DNA of 64,000 bases, from positions 1-64,000 of the forward strand of contig NZ_JAKFFT010000010.1 in assembly GCF_021502655.1 (NCBI RefSeq), read 5' to 3'. Source of the stretch: Dyadobacter sp. CY347. GTDB lineage: Bacteria > Bacteroidota > Bacteroidia > Cytophagales > Spirosomataceae. Shown piece by piece: positions 62,781-64,000 of this stretch. Position numbers and translations under genes: made by a program. The notes below the pieces were generated by a model. It saw only the letters and a list, made by a program, of their open reading frames with translations, ran no database searches and had not been told where the DNA came from. Every line of letters begins with the position of its first letter. Within the stretch, counting starts at the first letter, position 1.

Positions 62781-63845
62781 CTATTGGATTTGGCGTGGTT
62801 CCGTCTTTTTCTCAGGAATTACAACAGAAGCAAGTACGCTCACTGCCAGAATGCCCAGAATTACGTAAAGTGAATAAACCGTCTCGAATCCAAGATCTTC
62901 CAATTGGGAATGGAAGAGCATTTTCCCACCAATAAATACAAGCAGAACCCCCAATCCGTATTTCAGGAAGCGGAAAAGGCCCATAATGTTGCTCAGGAAA
63001 AAGAACATGGAACGAAGCCCCATGATCGCGAAAATATTGGAAAAGAAAACGACGTAAGGGTCTTTTGTAACAGAAAAAACCGCCGGAACCGAGTCCACAG
63101 CAAAGATAAGATCGGTGAATTCGACGATCAGAACAACTACAAAAAGCGGTGTTACCAGCCATTTTCCCTTTTTCAAAACAAAGAAATGCTCGCGGACATA
63201 TCTTGGGAAAACGGGTAAATATTTCGCCGCGAATTTCACCACCGGATGTTTGGCCGGATCAATTTTCTCGTCTTCGCCAGCTTCAAAGAAGATCTTGCCA
63301 CCTTGGTAAACCAGCAGCAAACCGAAAATATAAATGATCCATTCGAACCGCTGCATTAATGCCGAACCCAGGAATATGAAGATAAAGCGCATGATAATAG
63401 CGCCCAGAACACCCCAGAAAAGCACTTTTTTGTAATACTGCGGACGAACGCCAAATGAGGAAAATATTAGTATGATCACGAAAATGTTATCAACCGAAAG
63501 CGCATATTCGAGCAGATAACCCGTGATAAATTCCAGGGACATATTTTTCCGGTAGATTTCCAGGCTCCCGTCGAAATCTCCGGGAATGAGTTTTAGATGC
63601 GGCGCGTATTTGTCTTTGACCGCTGACAGGTCAGCAAAGTTCTCCATCCCGTGCACCAGATCACCATGCGTGTTAATGATGACATAGAAAACGAGCGCCA
63701 GAAATATCCAGGCAACCGTCCAGGCGGCAGCTTCACCGAATTTTACAACATGGTCTTTTTTATTAAAAACGCCCAGGTCCAGAAGCAGCATTACGCTGAT
63801 CACCAATATGAACCCGCCAAAAAACAGAACTTCGTTGGAAAACAT
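62781..63845 (-). CDS. TerC/Alx-family integral membrane protein
   Basis: A 354-residue inner-membrane protein with about nine hydrophobic helices. The TerC signature is visible: ALSVDNIFVIILIFSSFGV with the conserved Asp, and LIVEFTDLIFAVDSVPAVF with paired acidic residues in the second half. Family members (TerC, Alx) are linked to tellurite resistance, manganese export and protein metalation at the membrane. It lies 28 bases upstream of the helicase gene on the same strand, so the two may share a transcript. Confidence 0.92.
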   Translation of the reverse strand: MFSNEVLFFGGFILVISVMLLLDLGVFNKKDHVVKFGEAAAWTVAWIFLALVFYVIINTHGDLVHGMENFADLSAVKDKYAPHLKLIPGDFDGSLEIYRKNMSLEFITGYLLEYALSVDNIFVIILIFSSFGVRPQYYKKVLFWGVLGAIIMRFIFIFLGSALMQRFEWIIYIFGLLLVYQGGKIFFEAGEDEKIDPAKHPVVKFAAKYLPVFPRYVREHFFVLKKGKWLVTPLFVVVLIVEFTDLIFAVDSVPAVFSVTKDPYVVFFSNIFAIMGLRSMFFFLSNIMGLFRFLKYGLGVLLVFIGGKMLFHSQLEDLGFETVYSLYVILGILAVSVLASVVIPEKKTEPRQIQ

Positions 63846-63930
63846 GAATAATTATATTTATTATTTAAAATCGACCCAAAGACATGATCATGCAAGAAAA
63901 CATTAATCTATGCAATCCTGTCAAAGGAGG

Positions 63931-63938
63931 CAAAGGTA
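63931..63938 (-). promoter_or_regulatory. Candidate -7 box (TACCTTTG) for the TerC gene
   Basis: On the minus strand TACCTTTG matches TAnnTTTG, 86 bases before the TerC start. The upstream DNA is AT-rich and no gene is seen from 63846 to the window end. Confidence 0.45.
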
Positions 63939-64000
63939 ATTAAAATATAAAGTGCTAAAATTAAATAGGACGGGCGGCATAAAAATTATGCGAAGTCCGC

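Noticed and set aside
1..64000. tRNA, rRNA, riboswitch or insertion-sequence features
   Set aside because: The intergenic stretches were read for cloverleaf ends, transposase genes and known riboswitch cores, and nothing convincing was seen. A covariance-model search would be needed to exclude small RNAs.

Overview
The window looks like a chromosome segment of a Bacteroidota bacterium, most likely of the Cytophagales (Dyadobacter/Spirosoma type). The grounds are gene content (SLBB export protein, Wzi-family proteins, DUF1080, DUF1800/DUF1501 pair, PVC-type heme-binding lipoprotein, RhaI plus a fused RhaEW), weak or absent Shine-Dalgarno signals, and TAnnTTTG-type -7 boxes ahead of several genes. 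The genus is inferred from style, not from a database match. No rRNA, tRNA, CRISPR array, prophage or insertion sequence was recognised.

Layout. 1-9.4 kb: GC-rich dispersed repeats, a small exported protein with a CNNM/CorC-type membrane protein, a large heme/HEAT-repeat lipoprotein, a DUF433/DUF5615 toxin-antitoxin-like pair, a DUF2157-like membrane protein, an MFS transporter and the ribosome-rescue factor ArfB. 9.7-16.1 kb: a DUF6600-like secreted protein with an Arg/Ser-rich repeat tail, then a GntR regulator converging on an L-rhamnose catabolic pair (rhaI, rhaEW). A near-perfect 41-nt inverted repeat made of the dispersed repeat family lies between them. 16.3-21.4 kb: a leftward operon of a lipoprotein, an S15/CocE-type hydrolase and an S9A prolyl oligopeptidase, divergent from aspS.

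23.3-57.5 kb is one long rightward surface-polysaccharide locus of the Wzy-dependent type. It encodes outer-membrane export (six SLBB repeats), a Wzz-like chain-length protein, a CDP-3,6-dideoxyhexose pathway (RfbF, RfbG, paratose-synthase-like SDR, RfbH, tyvelose epimerase), a Gmd-like dehydratase and TviB/TviC-type UDP-HexNAcA enzymes. It also encodes a Wzx flippase, a Wzy-like polymerase, seven glycosyltransferases, a priming sugar transferase, and three tandem Wzi-family outer-membrane proteins. Embedded in it are a GH29-like protein without a signal peptide and a DUF1800-DUF1501 pair. The pair has its own promoter-like box and a hairpin on each side, so it looks like a separate transcription unit inside the locus. 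This block is the least explained part of the window.

57.5-64 kb: a HIT protein, a secreted DUF1080 protein, a very large superfamily 1 helicase of the DUF4011 type with a Vsr-like C-terminal end, and a TerC/Alx membrane protein directly upstream of the helicase on the same strand.

The genes work together mainly as (i) a sugar-scavenging unit (rhamnose) and (ii) a complete assembly line for a surface polysaccharide likely to contain a 3,6-dideoxyhexose (paratose/tyvelose) and an N-acetylhexosaminuronic acid. Functional calls rest on motifs and family resemblance read by eye; no search was run.
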